The notes below the pieces were generated by a model. It did no database searches and was not told where the DNA came from. It was given only the letters and a program-made list of their open reading frames with translations. From NCBI RefSeq assembly GCF_014522265.1, contig NZ_CP017024.1, forward strand, positions 4,722,501 to 4,786,500: a DNA stretch of 64,000 bases. The letters run 5' to 3'. The DNA is from Pseudomonas oryzihabitans (GTDB lineage Bacteria > Pseudomonadota > Gammaproteobacteria > Pseudomonadales > Pseudomonadaceae). Below, one piece after another: positions 55,319-64,000 of this stretch. Every line of letters begins with the position of its first letter. Position 1 is the stretch's first letter. Both the position numbers and the translations under genes were made by a program.

Positions 55319-56569
55319 TTAGCGAGGGGCGTCGGCGAGCAGGGGTTGCCAGAGGCGGACCAGACCGTCGAGCAGCCCGCCGCGCCACCAGAGGGCATCA
55401 TGGCCCCCATCGATCTCGCGATAGTCGAGGTCGTGACCCTGCTCGCGCAGGCGTGGGACCAGGGCGCGGGAGGCTTCGAGGATGGCCGGCTCGCGCAACC
55501 CGGCCTCGATGAACAGCCGCAAGGGATGCGTGCTCCCCTGCCCGCTCGCCAGTGCCTCGAACAGCCGTCCCGGCGCACCGCGCTGCGGCCACCAGAAGGA
55601 ACCGGACTGGCTCAGGGCGCAGCCGAAGCGCTCCGGCCAGTGCAGCGCGGCATAGAGCGCCGCCAGACCGCCGAAGCTCTGCCCGGCGACGACCGTCGAG
55701 GACGGTGACTGCGCATGAGGCGCCCAGTCGCGCACCTGCGGCAGCAGCTCTTCCTGCACCGCCAGCCAGAATTCGGTATTGCAGGGCAACTCGCTGCCAC
55801 GCAGGGCGCGGTCGCTGTTGTCGATCAGCAGATAGACCGCCTCCGGCAGTTGCCCGGCAGCGGTAAGCTGTTGCAGCGGCGCGCCGATGGGCATCGTCTG
55901 CGCCCAGAACTGCCCATCCAGCAGGATGGCCAGCGGCCGCTCCAAAGGGGTGGTATTACCGGTGGCAAAGAGCCATACCGGGCGGCTGTTTCCGAGCCGA
56001 GCACTCGTCCATTGGTACTGCTGCAGACTCGGCCAGGCCGCTGGCGCCAGGCTGCGGTCGGCATCAAAGGCCGCCCAGGCCGGCTGCGCAGGCGCCTCCG
56101 GCAGATGCACGCCCGACACCGCCAGCCCGCGCCCACCCTGCCAGGCACGCCGGGGGTTGAGCGGGTCGGCCTGGGCCAGGGGAAAGACGCTGCGCCACCA
56201 GAGGCGGATGCCCTGGAGATCGGACTGGGCCTCGCCTTCGAAGGGCGCCGGCTCCGCGCTGGGGATCAGGCAATAGCTGCCGCGCCAGCCGCCCTCCAGC
56301 TCGGTCTCCCAGGCCCAGACATCGCTGCCTGGCAGGCGCCGCAGACTCTGCGGCAAGCCCGGTTGATGATGGTCGGTGACCCCGGTGATGTTGAGCCAGA
56401 CCCGCCGGGTACGGGAGCGCTCGGCCAACCCCTCGGGATCGCGCCAGACAAAGGTCAGGCGATAGCGCCCGGCCACAATGGGTTCGATCAGCGGCGTGCC
56501 GCGACAGGCCACGGCCTGCCACCAGGGCTCGCTGCCGACATCGTCCCGCTGGAAGAGTGAATCTTTCAT
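55319..56569 (-). CDS. fes: Enterobactin esterase
   Basis: A 416-residue esterase from ATG 56569 (MKDSLFQRDDVGSEPWWQAV); ATG 56584 or GTG 56602 would add 5 or 11 residues and cannot be excluded. It has the Fes N-terminal domain (YRLTFVWRDPEGLAERSRTR onward) and a D-family esterase domain: LAILLDGQFWAQTMPIGAPL, VVAGQSFGGLAALYAALHWP (nucleophile G-Q-S-F-G) and the late His of EIDGGHDALWWRGGL. It cleaves the trilactone of ferric enterobactin in the cytoplasm to free iron. It ends 22 bases before mbtH. Confidence 0.92.
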   Translation of the reverse strand: MKDSLFQRDDVGSEPWWQAVACRGTPLIEPIVAGRYRLTFVWRDPEGLAERSRTRRVWLNITGVTDHHQPGLPQSLRRLPGSDVWAWETELEGGWRGSYCLIPSAEPAPFEGEAQSDLQGIRLWWRSVFPLAQADPLNPRRAWQGGRGLAVSGVHLPEAPAQPAWAAFDADRSLAPAAWPSLQQYQWTSARLGNSRPVWLFATGNTTPLERPLAILLDGQFWAQTMPIGAPLQQLTAAGQLPEAVYLLIDNSDRALRGSELPCNTEFWLAVQEELLPQVRDWAPHAQSPSSTVVAGQSFGGLAALYAALHWPERFGCALSQSGSFWWPQRGAPGRLFEALASGQGSTHPLRLFIEAGLREPAILEASRALVPRLREQGHDLDYREIDGGHDALWWRGGLLDGLVRLWQPLLADAPR

Positions 56570-56652
56570 CGCATCTCGGTACATCGTGGAAGAGATCGTC
56601 ACGGCATGCAGCGCCTTGGCCGACCTGAGTCCGACTCAGGTCGGCCTGAACC

Positions 56653-58842
56653 TCAGAAGTCGTAACGCGCCCCGACCATCACGCTGCGCGAGGGGCCCTG
56701 GAAGTTGAAGGTGGAAACCGAACCTACGCGCGACCAGTATTCCTTGTCGAGGAGGTTGTTCACGTCCAGGGTCGCGGTGAGCTGCTTGGTGACCGGATAG
56801 GAGAACTTGGCATCCACCGTGGCATAGCCGGGGGCGGACACGGTGACCCCGGAGGTCTGGTTGGTCTGGGAGAAATCGCTCATGGCGGTCACCCCGCCAC
56901 CGATGCTCAGCCCGGTCAGCGGACCACCCGCCAGGGTGTATTTGGTCCACAGCGAGGCCATGTGCTTGGGCATGGCTTCGAACAGGGTGTTGCCATCACC
57001 GCTGAGGTTCTGGGTATCCATGTAGGTGTAGCCGGCGAGCATTTCCCACTGCTCGGTGAGCTTGCCGCTGACCTCGATCTCGGCCCCCTTCACCCGCGTC
57101 TTGCCGGACGCTTCGGAATAGGTGGTGATCGCAAGACCATTGGCATCGAAAGGCGTGGACGCGCGATTCTCGTCGGTCAGCTGGAAGATCGACAGGCGCG
57201 CATTCATGTCGCCATTGAAGTAGCTGCCCTTGATGCCGACTTCGTACTGGTCGCCCTCGCGAGGATCGATGGCCTTGCCCTGGGCATCCAGCTCGCTCTG
57301 CGGCTTGTACACCTTGGAATAACTGGCATAGAGGGAATGGTAGTCGTCCAGGTCGTAGACGGTACCCAGATAGGGGGTGACGAAACCGCTGTGCTTCTGG
57401 CTCTCCCCCGCCTCGGCACCGCTGGCCAGGGTGGTGGTGTAGGCATCGCCCCTGTACCAGGAAACACGGGCGCCACCGATCAGCGCCAGGCGTTCGATGG
57501 GGCGGAAGGTGACCTTGGAATAGAGGCCGAATTCGCGATCCTCGCTGCTGAAGTCGGTCTGGTAGGCGCGCGCCGGCTTGGCGAAGCGGGTCGGCGAATA
57601 GCTGTTCACATTGACCGTACCCAGGACGCTGTTGCCGTTCTGGTAATCGGTGTCGTAGTGCTTGTAGTCGGTACCCACGACGAATTCGCTGACCTGACCC
57701 AGCGCCTCGAATGGCTGGCTGTAGCTGGCGTCGAGGGAATAGGCGTCCTGCTCGAAGTCCCGGGTGCTGGCACGAATGCTGGTATTGCCGTTGGCCTGCA
57801 CCGCCCCGCCGGTGAAGGCATAGAGGTAATCCGCCTCCCGGTGCGACGCCCGCGCGGCGATGCGCCCATAGCCGCCGTTATCGAACCTGTGGGTCAGCTC
57901 GAAGATGCCGTCGGTGGTCTTGCCGTCGAAGTAGTTCCAGTCCGCTCCCAGGAAGCGCGACTGGCTGAAGTCCAGCAGATTGCCCTGGGCGTCGGTGGGA
58001 TAGCCGTTGTGCGGGGTGAGGTTCTTGACCTGATGGATCAGGCCGAAGGAGATCTGGGTGGCGTCGGACAGGTCGATGTCCAGGTCGCCGTAGTAGCTCT
58101 GGTCGGTGTTGGCGTTGTAGTCCACCTCGCCATTGGTGTCGGCGCGAGAGGCGACGAAGCGACCGCGGACATTCTTGCTTTCGGTGAGCGGACCGGCCAG
58201 GTCGATCTCCTGGTAGTTGGTGTCCCAGGAGCCGTAGCGCCCGGTGATATGGCCCTGGAAGTCCTCGGTGCCGCGCTTGCGCACCATGTTGACGATGCCG
58301 CCCAGCTCGCTGGTGCTGTTGAACAGCCCCGAGGGCCCGCGCATGATCTCGACCCGGTCGAAGGGCGAAAGGATGGGCACGGTGCCGAAGATGCTGGTCA
58401 TGGGCGCCGGCAGGCCGTCGATGTTGTATTCGTCGTACTCGTAACCACGCGAATAGATGGAGGAACGCCCGCTGTCGTTGGTCAGCACCCGCAGGCCGGC
58501 GGTGGACTTGGCCAGCTCGTCCAGGGTGTTGAAGTTGCGGTCCTTGATGTAGTCGCTGGTGTAAGAGGTGATCGACTGGGGAATGTCACGCAGGGCAGCC
58601 GGCGTCTTGGTGCCCACGGTCGCCGAATCCACGGTATAGCCGCCGGTCTGTTCCGAGGGCGCCATGTCGTAGAGGCGGTTGCCTTCGATGGTCAGGGTGT
58701 CCAGTTCCGTGGCGTTCTGCTCGGCCACCGTGGCGGCCAGGGCCGTCAGCGGAAAGGGAATCAGCGCGCCGATCAGGAGCAGCTGACGGAGAGCCCCGCG
58801 GCGAAGGCGGACGGGCTGGCAGAGGGTTCCTTGGGTGTTCAT
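56653..58842 (-). CDS. TonB-dependent siderophore receptor (FhuE/FpvA-type, in the fepA position)
   Basis: A 729-residue outer-membrane receptor from ATG 58842, with AAGGAT upstream and a signal peptide ending near LTALAATVA. The plug starts LDTLTIEGN (TonB-box region) and continues with ALRDIPQSITSYTSDYIKDR, SSIYSRGYEYDEYNIDGLPA and VEIMRGPSGLFNSTSELGGI. The barrel ends in the FhuE/FpvA-like GPSRSVMVGARYDF with terminal Phe. There is no N-terminal signalling domain. This is a different receptor subfamily from FepA, though its position before fes and its Fur box suggest it imports the siderophore made here. Confidence 0.9.
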   Translation of the reverse strand: MNTQGTLCQPVRLRRGALRQLLLIGALIPFPLTALAATVAEQNATELDTLTIEGNRLYDMAPSEQTGGYTVDSATVGTKTPAALRDIPQSITSYTSDYIKDRNFNTLDELAKSTAGLRVLTNDSGRSSIYSRGYEYDEYNIDGLPAPMTSIFGTVPILSPFDRVEIMRGPSGLFNSTSELGGIVNMVRKRGTEDFQGHITGRYGSWDTNYQEIDLAGPLTESKNVRGRFVASRADTNGEVDYNANTDQSYYGDLDIDLSDATQISFGLIHQVKNLTPHNGYPTDAQGNLLDFSQSRFLGADWNYFDGKTTDGIFELTHRFDNGGYGRIAARASHREADYLYAFTGGAVQANGNTSIRASTRDFEQDAYSLDASYSQPFEALGQVSEFVVGTDYKHYDTDYQNGNSVLGTVNVNSYSPTRFAKPARAYQTDFSSEDREFGLYSKVTFRPIERLALIGGARVSWYRGDAYTTTLASGAEAGESQKHSGFVTPYLGTVYDLDDYHSLYASYSKVYKPQSELDAQGKAIDPREGDQYEVGIKGSYFNGDMNARLSIFQLTDENRASTPFDANGLAITTYSEASGKTRVKGAEIEVSGKLTEQWEMLAGYTYMDTQNLSGDGNTLFEAMPKHMASLWTKYTLAGGPLTGLSIGGGVTAMSDFSQTNQTSGVTVSAPGYATVDAKFSYPVTKQLTATLDVNNLLDKEYWSRVGSVSTFNFQGPSRSVMVGARYDF

Positions 58843-58932
58843 GGTGATCCTTGTGACCGTGGCGTTGCAGCCGACGCCGTGCACTTGAAGGCTGCTCTTC
58901 GCGGGATCCCGCGAGGGCCAGCACTTTAAATG

Positions 58933-58951
58933 ATAAAAACTCTCATTATCA
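58933..58951 (-). promoter_or_regulatory. Fur box at the receptor promoter
   Basis: GATAAAAACTCTCATTATC keeps both outer half-sites of the Fur consensus, with flanking AAT and AAATG extending the symmetry. It lies about 90 bases before the receptor start and probably controls receptor, fes, mbtH and entF together. Confidence 0.75.
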
Positions 58952-59131
58952 AATGTTACGGTAAGCAATAGCTGTTCGCATCGCGAATGCCAGGCAGCCG
59001 TGATCCACGTCCAGAGGTCAGGACGGCATCAGGAAGGAATGCAGGAAAGAGGCATCACCGGGCCGAAAAGGTCCGGTCACAGGATCGGGCTGATCCTGAA
59101 CGGGCCGCGCAGTGCGAAGCCTGACGGTGGT

Positions 59132-59395
59132 TTAGAGGCCGGAGACCGCCGGGGTCTTGGCTGCCACCTGGCCGATCACCGGACTGGGCAGCCGGCAGAC
59201 GATTTCGCCGATGGCGTTCATTCGCGCCAGGCCACCGTCACCCTTGCAGGCGTGATAGTCGGCGAGGTGTTCCGAGGGCGAGTTGCGCAGGCCCTGATCG
59301 ACAGCGATCACCAGCGCGATGACGCCCAGGCCCAAGGCGACGATTTCGAGCGTGCTGCGGGCACGATACCAGTGGATCGGTCGCGAAAGGCTCAT
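59132..59395 (-). CDS. Small membrane-anchored protein of unknown function
   Basis: An 87-residue protein (MSLSRPIHWYRARSTLEIVA) with one membrane helix (about 15-33, ALGLGVIALVIAVDQGL) and a periplasmic part with two Cys (YHACKGDGG and GEIVCRLPSP) that could form a disulfide. GGAGCC lies just before the ATG. No family is recognised; coding character and the ribosome binding site support it. Confidence 0.55.
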   Translation of the reverse strand: MSLSRPIHWYRARSTLEIVALGLGVIALVIAVDQGLRNSPSEHLADYHACKGDGGLARMNAIGEIVCRLPSPVIGQVAAKTPAVSGL

Positions 59396-59708
59396 GGCGG
59401 CTCCGGAGGCTGGACGAATGATGGCGAAGTGGCCCCTACTCTAATCGTCCTGGCCCGGATGTAAACAGCCGTTGCTCGCCTCGACGATGGCTGTCGTCGG
59501 CACGCCGAGGCCCGTTCACCGCGCCGCCGATCAGAGCCTTGCCCTGGCCCTCGTCCTCCTGCTCTCCGGATGTTCCGCCAGCGAGAGCGTCACGCCCCGA
59601 TTTCGCCGGACAGCAAAGAAGGCGCCAAGCCCTCTTGCGGCAGGCCTTGCCTCTCGCTTCGCCCCCTCGACGGCCGGTCCTGAACCGACCGCCGACCGGG
59701 GTCGAGAC
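59396..59708. other. Gene-free stretch, 313 bp
   Basis: No convincing gene. A plus-strand frame from about 59487 contains a lipoprotein-like signal (LALALVLLLSGCSASES), but it then runs antisense through the lipoprotein gene at 59709-59990 with no family resemblance. It may be a decayed lipoprotein gene. Confidence 0.4.
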
Positions 59709-59990
59709 TCAGGGATTTTCCTTGCCGGGCGTCTTGATATAGCCGGGCACGGCGGAATCGGGAGGCGTGTTGCGCCCTTCGGTGGCCGCGGCTTCATTGG
59801 CCTGGGCCCGGTCTTCCTGCGCCTTGGCCTGCTCCTTGGAGGCGCGCTCGACCTTGCCTTCGGCCGCCTTCTCCTGGGCCTTCTGGCTATGGGTCTGAGC
59901 GTCCTGGGCGTGGTCTTCGGAGGTCTTGTCGCACGCCGTCAGGGTTGCGGCGGTAGCCAGTACGAGGGAGCACAGCAGAGCTTTGGACAT
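59709..59990 (-). CDS. Small lipoprotein with charged coiled-coil
   Basis: A 93-residue lipoprotein: MSKALLCSLVLATAATLTAC is a signal with lipobox LTAC, followed by Asp after Cys. The mature part is rich in Ala, Glu, Lys and Gln (KAQEKAAEGKVERASKEQAK), probably a continuous helix. AGGATT lies upstream. It resembles small Pseudomonas envelope lipoproteins of unknown function; no enzymatic role is expected. Confidence 0.75.
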   Translation of the reverse strand: MSKALLCSLVLATAATLTACDKTSEDHAQDAQTHSQKAQEKAAEGKVERASKEQAKAQEDRAQANEAAATEGRNTPPDSAVPGYIKTPGKENP

Positions 59991-60370
59991 CGGGTAATCC
60001 TGAGAAAAGAGACCTTTCAGGGACCTGGCGAAGCCCGGATTGGTTTCTGGCCGAGCACTTCAGGATCGCAACCTGAGGTGTCCGTCGCACGGTGGCGCTA
60101 TTCGAGCCCCCGACCCGTGCCTGGCCGTCAGGGGATGCAGCTGCCCGTCCAGCACGCGAAACGGCACGCCAGGCTCTGGCACGAGCGCTGGCGGGTGTCG
60201 ACGACAGCTGATCGCCCGGCGCAGGCCGCACGTCTGCAGACCCTGCGGAAAGGTCAGGCGATAAGACTAGGCTGCGGGGATGTTGGCCATGGACAGGCAT
60301 CGAGACGCACGATGACACCTGCCGCCAATGGCCTCCTGCCTCTACACCGATAACAAAGCAGGGAACAACC
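59991..60370. other. Gene-free stretch, 380 bp, upstream of chemoreceptor gene
   Basis: No credible gene or repeat is seen. GGCGATAA at about 60257-60264 resembles the -10 of a FliA promoter (GCCGATAA) but lacks a good -35. An AGGGAAC ribosome binding site precedes the chemoreceptor start. Confidence 0.4.
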
Positions 60371-62356
60371 ATGACGCTTCTTCAACGGGTAGTCGGCGGC
60401 ATCGCTCTTCTGGTGCTGCTGCTGCTGGGTATCGTCGCCGTAAGCTTCACCAGTACCCAGTCCATCCATGAGCGGCTGGCGGTCATCACCGAGCAATCCG
60501 CGCCGCTCGGCCAGGCCGTCGGCGAAATCAACGTGCAGCTGCTGGGCGCCAACCAGACCCTGCTCAGCCTGCTGGCCGAGACCGATTCCGCGCCGATCGC
60601 CACGCACGAGCAGCAATTCCAGCAGCAGTTCGCCGACTACCTGCAGCTGCACCAGCGTTTGCCGGCGCTGTTGCGCGGCCACGACCCGCTGATCCAGGCG
60701 CTCGCTCAGGAGCAGAAGCTGGGCAACGCCTATGGCGACCAGGCAAAAATCCTCATCGACAGCTATCGCCAGCTGGTCGAGGTGCGCCGTGCCACCCGGA
60801 CCCTGCAGGGCTATGCCACGCCGGAGGCCAATCGACTGTCCAGCTACCTGCAGGCCTACAGTGCGCAACAGAAGGCGGAAGGTGCCAGCGCGGCAGTTCG
60901 CGCCGCCCAGATGCTGCTGATCGAGACGGACAAGACCTATGCCGCCTTCGCCGCTCAGGCGGCCCGCCTGGATCTGCCAGGTCTGGCGGTGACGCTCAAC
61001 CAGCAGCAGGATGTCATCACCGATCGGCTGCGCGCCCTGGCCGCCATCGACGAGCGCAGCGCGCGCATCGTGGGGGTGATGGTCACCCGTCTGCTGCACG
61101 AGATGACCGCGCCTGACGGCCTGCGCCAGGCCTATGAGCGACAGGCCGCGGCCGAGGCCCAGTTCGACGCCCAGCGCCAGCGCACCGGCACCGCCCTGCA
61201 GGCGACCCTGGATGCGCTGCGCACCCTCAGCGCCGGTGCCGTCGCCGTGGCGCAACAAGCCAAGGGCGATACCGATGCCAGCGTGGCCACTAGCCGCCAG
61301 GTCCTGGCCATCGTTGCCCTGCTGGCGATCTGCGCCGCCGTGATCATCGGCCTGTGGGTCGCCCGCGGTCTGCGGCGACCGCTGCAGGCGTTCCGCGACT
61401 CGCTGCGCCAGGTCACGGCCGGCGATCTGCGGGTCCAGTTCGATGTGCGCCGCAAGGACGAATTCAGCGAACTGGGCGGCTATCTCAACGAGTTGATCCG
61501 TTCGCTGCAGACCACGGTGCAGACCCTCACCCAGTCGGCCGACGACCTCCGGCATACCGCCCTGGCCAATGCCGACATCAGTGCCAGTACCACCCGCGCC
61601 GTGGAGGAGCAGACCGAGCGGCTCGGCTCCGCCGCCTCGGCGATGACCCAGATGGAAAGCACCGTGGCCGAGGTGGCCCAGCGCGCCATCGACACCAAGG
61701 ATGCGGTCGACCACACCTTCGAACTGAGCACGGCGACCGGCACCACCGTCGCCGAGACCATCGACAGCATCCAGCGCCAGGCACGGCAGATCCAGGTCGC
61801 CGCCCAGGCCACCGATGAATTGCAGGGCTATGGCCAGAGCATCGACGGCATCGTCGACGCCATCCGCAATATCGCCGAGCAGACCAATCTGCTCGCCCTC
61901 AACGCCGCCATCGAAGCCGCTCGCGCCGGTGAGCAGGGGCGCGGCTTCGCCGTGGTCGCCGACGAGGTACGTTCCCTCGCCAGTCGAACCCAGGCCTCCA
62001 CCAGCGAGATCCAGCAACAGATCGAACAGATGCAGCAGAAGATCCATTCGGTGGTGGAAATCATGGGGGTGAGCCGCGCCCAGTCCGGGGAGTGCGTGCA
62101 ACTGGCCTCCTCCGCCCGGGAAGCCCTGCAGAGCATGAGCCAGGCGGTCGGCACCATCCGCGAGATGAATACCCAGATCGCCGCCGCCACCGAAGAGCAG
62201 AGCGCCACCGTGCAGGAAACCAGCCGCATGATGGTGCAGATCAACGACGCCGCGCTCAGGGCTGCAGAAGGTGCCGACAGCGCCGCGCAGAGCAGCGAGG
62301 ACCTCTCGCGCATGGCCAGCCGGCAGCGCGAGCTGCTGCAACGTTTCAGTGTCTGA
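60371..62356 (+). CDS. Methyl-accepting chemotaxis protein
   Basis: A 661-residue chemoreceptor. Membrane helix 1 is at about 6-26 ([20 protein letters not shown]) and helix 2 at about 313-333 ([20 protein letters not shown]). The roughly 280-residue periplasmic domain between them is almost all helical and Gln/Ala-rich, of a size fitting a helical bimodular or PilJ-like sensor rather than a CACHE domain. A HAMP domain follows, then the signalling tip [20 protein letters not shown] and [20 protein letters not shown]. There is no C-terminal CheR-binding pentapeptide. A periplasmic binding protein gene starts 15 bases downstream. Confidence 0.93.
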   Translation: MTLLQRVVGGIALLVLLLLGIVAVSFTSTQSIHERLAVITEQSAPLGQAVGEINVQLLGANQTLLSLLAETDSAPIATHEQQFQQQFADYLQLHQRLPALLRGHDPLIQALAQEQKLGNAYGDQAKILIDSYRQLVEVRRATRTLQGYATPEANRLSSYLQAYSAQQKAEGASAAVRAAQMLLIETDKTYAAFAAQAARLDLPGLAVTLNQQQDVITDRLRALAAIDERSARIVGVMVTRLLHEMTAPDGLRQAYERQAAAEAQFDAQRQRTGTALQATLDALRTLSAGAVAVAQQAKGDTDASVATSRQVLAIVALLAICAAVIIGLWVARGLRRPLQAFRDSLRQVTAGDLRVQFDVRRKDEFSELGGYLNELIRSLQTTVQTLTQSADDLRHTALANADISASTTRAVEEQTERLGSAASAMTQMESTVAEVAQRAIDTKDAVDHTFELSTATGTTVAETIDSIQRQARQIQVAAQATDELQGYGQSIDGIVDAIRNIAEQTNLLALNAAIEAARAGEQGRGFAVVADEVRSLASRTQASTSEIQQQIEQMQQKIHSVVEIMGVSRAQSGECVQLASSAREALQSMSQAVGTIREMNTQIAAATEEQSATVQETSRMMVQINDAALRAAEGADSAAQSSEDLSRMASRQRELLQRFSV

Positions 62357-62370
62357 CCGGGGACCGACTC

Positions 62371-63291
62371 ATGTTCAAGCCAAAGCTTCGCCTTCTCGCC
62401 GGTCTCTTGCTGGCCGCCACCTGCGCCAACCTGGCCCACGCCAGCGCCCCGCTGATCGGCGTCCTGACCTCCAAGCGCGACAACTTCCGCACCCTGCTGA
62501 TCAACAATGTCGAGGAACGCGCCCATACCCTGGACGCCGACGTCTTCCTGGAAAACGCCAACAGTGACAGCGCCCTGCAGTTGCGCCAGTACCGCAACCT
62601 GATCGCGGCCCATGTCGATGCGGTCATCGTCAATCTCATCGACGACAGCCATACCCAGGAGATGCTGTCGCTGGCGATGAGCAGCAAGGTGCCGCTGGTG
62701 TTCATCAACTATCGCCCCAGCGTCTCTCCCCTGCCCGCCTATGCCGGCTTCGTCGGCTCGGACGAGGTGGAGGCCGCGACGATGCAGATGGAGGAGCTGG
62801 CTCGCCGTGCCGGCTACAAGGGCAAGGTGGCCATCCTGATGGGCGAACCGGCCCACCCGGCGACCAAGCTGCGCACCGAAAGCGTCGAGAAGGTCGTCGC
62901 CAAGTACCCCGACATGCAGGTGGTGGTGAAGGCCTCGGCCAACTGGCAGCGCAGTGAGGCGACCGAACGCGTTCTGCAGTGGGTCGACAAGGGCGTGGCC
63001 TTCGATATCGTCGCCGCCAACAACGACGAGATGGCCATCGGCGCGATCCGCGGTCTGGAAAAGGCCGGCAAGCCGCTTTCGAAATACCTGGTGGGCGGCA
63101 TCGACGGCACCCCCGACGGGCTGAAGGAGATGCGCGAGGGCAAGCTGGCGGTCAGCGTGCTGCAGGACGCCAAGGGCCAGGGCCAGGGCGCGGTGGACAT
63201 GGCCCTGCGGCTGGCCAACGGCTCCACCAGCAGCAATCTCACCCAGGTCCCCTTCCAGCTGATCACGCCGGACAATCTGGCGTCCTTCTAG
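62371..63291 (+). CDS. Periplasmic sugar-binding-type protein (RbsB/peripla_BP_4 family)
   Basis: A 306-residue type I periplasmic binding protein from ATG 62371, with a signal peptide ending near ANLAHASAP. Typical features: PLIGVLTSKRDNFRTLLINN, AHVDAVIVNLIDDSHTQEML, KVPLVFINYRPS, NDEMAIGAIRGLEKAGKPLS and GGIDGTPDGLKEMREGKLAV. Such proteins bind sugars, inositol or autoinducer-2. No ABC permease or ATPase gene is nearby; its only partner is the chemoreceptor 15 bases upstream, so it probably presents a ligand to that receptor. Confidence 0.9.
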   Translation: MFKPKLRLLAGLLLAATCANLAHASAPLIGVLTSKRDNFRTLLINNVEERAHTLDADVFLENANSDSALQLRQYRNLIAAHVDAVIVNLIDDSHTQEMLSLAMSSKVPLVFINYRPSVSPLPAYAGFVGSDEVEAATMQMEELARRAGYKGKVAILMGEPAHPATKLRTESVEKVVAKYPDMQVVVKASANWQRSEATERVLQWVDKGVAFDIVAANNDEMAIGAIRGLEKAGKPLSKYLVGGIDGTPDGLKEMREGKLAVSVLQDAKGQGQGAVDMALRLANGSTSSNLTQVPFQLITPDNLASF

Positions 63292-63298
63292 CCCTCAC

Positions 63299-63333
63299 GG
63301 CAGGAGGCTGTCCGTTTCCGGCAGCCTCCTGCC
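63299..63333. terminator. Hairpin between convergent genes, possible terminator
   Basis: GGCAGGAGGCTG, an 11-base loop, CAGCCTCCTGCC form a perfect 12 bp stem 8 bases after the binding protein stop. Neither side has a T tract, so it may act as a barrier rather than an intrinsic terminator. Confidence 0.5.
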
Positions 63334-63377
63334 CGGGCCAGGCGCCCTGCCCTTTCGGACAGCCAGGACGCCTTTCC

Positions 63378-64000
63378 TCAGAAGCGCCAGCTGAGCCGGG
63401 CGTTGAGGTCCTGGTCCTTGGTATGGCTGCTCAGCTGGCCCTCATAGCCCAATCCCAGCGACACCGTCTCGCTCAGCGCCAGGTCCAGGGCGCCGCGCAC
63501 CACCGCCGCGTCCCGCGCAATGGGTGCCCCCACCAGCTTGAAGTCCGGGCCACCGGCAAAGGCCGACTCGTGCTCGGGGGTGGTGTCGCCAAAGGCATGG
63601 CGCCAGCCCAGGGTTGCGCTCGGCACCACCTTCAGCCCACCGAGTGGCTTGGCCGCCAGGCGCAGGCCCAGGGTGCTGAAGGTCGCATCGGTGGTCTGCC
63701 GCCGACTGTCCAGCTCCAGCGCACCGCTGCGCTCGCGAAAGGCATCGGTCTGCAGATGCACCCGGGCCAGATTGGCGAAGGGCTCCAGACTCAGGCCGCC
63801 CTGCTCGATCCGATAGGCCAGTTCGCCGAACGCCTGGCTGGTACCGGCATCGTAGTCCGGCGCCAGGCGCTGGTCGTTACCGAGGATCGCCAGGTTGCGC
63901 CGCGCTTCCACCGAGTGCCAACTGTGGGCCAGGCCCAGCTTGAGGCTGAGGGCGTCCCACTGCTGGCCGGCATAGAGGCCCAGGTGGTAGTCGGTGCTGT
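63378..64000 (-). CDS. Autotransporter, C-terminal beta-barrel part (gene runs off the window)
   Basis: The minus-strand frame is open from the window edge to the stop at 63378, 206 residues. It has the autotransporter barrel pattern: STDYHLGLYAGQQWDALSLK, LGLAHSWHSVEARRNLAI, QAFGELAYRIEQGGLSLEPF, TFSTLGLRLAAKPLGGLKVV and the final strand LNARLSWRF with terminal Phe for outer-membrane assembly. The passenger domain, which would show whether this is an esterase, protease or adhesin, lies beyond the window. Confidence 0.88.
   Translation of the reverse strand, partial: STDYHLGLYAGQQWDALSLKLGLAHSWHSVEARRNLAILGNDQRLAPDYDAGTSQAFGELAYRIEQGGLSLEPFANLARVHLQTDAFRERSGALELDSRRQTTDATFSTLGLRLAAKPLGGLKVVPSATLGWRHAFGDTTPEHESAFAGGPDFKLVGAPIARDAAVVRGALDLALSETVSLGLGYEGQLSSHTKDQDLNARLSWRF

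Noticed and set aside
60257-60264. GGCGATAA as a FliA promoter for the chemoreceptor gene
   Set aside because: No TAAA-like -35 is found 15 bases upstream, so the match is too weak to report as a feature.
59472-60353. Plus-strand frame with a lipoprotein-like signal LALALVLLLSGC
   Set aside because: Most of it is antisense to the better-supported lipoprotein gene at 59709-59990 and has no recognisable mature domain; at best a remnant.

Overview
The window is a 64 kb piece of a high-GC gammaproteobacterial chromosome, most probably Pseudomonas. Gene content and neighbourhoods (speE, mtnC-mtnD-mtnB, MFS gene, aroC; nasS-nasT with nasA; rapA with an alkB homologue) and the paired REP palindromes (ATCGCGGCCATGGGCCGCTCCTAC) all fit. 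The species cannot be fixed from the sequence alone. No tRNA, rRNA, CRISPR array, phage or intact transposase gene was seen.

Layout. 0-3.4 kb: the Anbu cluster (circularly permuted ATP-grasp, alpha-E protein, transglutaminase, start of the proteasome-like Anbu peptidase). 3.6-9.6 kb: rraB, speE, a small membrane protein, methionine salvage genes mtnC/D/B, a MITE-like element, an MFS gene and aroC, all on the minus strand. 9.7-14.1 kb: a secreted alpha/beta hydrolase, a membrane-anchored unknown and a frameshifted penicillin-acylase-family lipoprotein. 14.3-20.8 kb: nitrate regulation by NasS/NasT, alaC, small envelope genes, and a nitrate transporter preceded by a sigma-54 promoter and an ANTAR-type antitermination leader that is the likely target of NasT. 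20.9-28.3 kb: a six-gene operon with 4-base overlaps at most junctions, coding for a peptide ABC importer and two GNAT acetyltransferases. 30.0-35.3 kb: a six-gene operon of unknown catabolic role (AroQ-, AroE-, CaiB-, MaoC-, VOC- and PanE-like) with a divergent LysR gene and a perfect inverted repeat between them. 35.4-39.9 kb: a heat-shock small chaperone with an RpoH-like promoter and a ROSE-type thermometer, an AlkB homologue and rapA. 39.9-41.1 kb: four tandem copies of a 249 bp palindrome-rich unit. 41.1-58.9 kb: a catechol siderophore locus. 59-64 kb: small envelope proteins, a chemoreceptor with a periplasmic binding protein, and the C-terminal end of an autotransporter.

The main discovery is the siderophore locus. 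It holds entC-E-B-A, fepB, entS, fepD-G-C, entF, an MbtH gene and fes in the same order and relative orientation as the enterobactin locus of Escherichia coli. The differences are that fepA is replaced by a FhuE/FpvA-type receptor in the same orientation as fes, and that entD, entH and fepE are missing. The EntF adenylation pocket reads as serine-specific, so the expected product is enterobactin or a close tris-catechol. Three Fur-box-like sites sit at the promoters.

Three long genes (penicillin acylase homologue, peptide permease, rapA) are each broken by one missing base in a short G/C run. This pattern points to sequencing error more than to biology.
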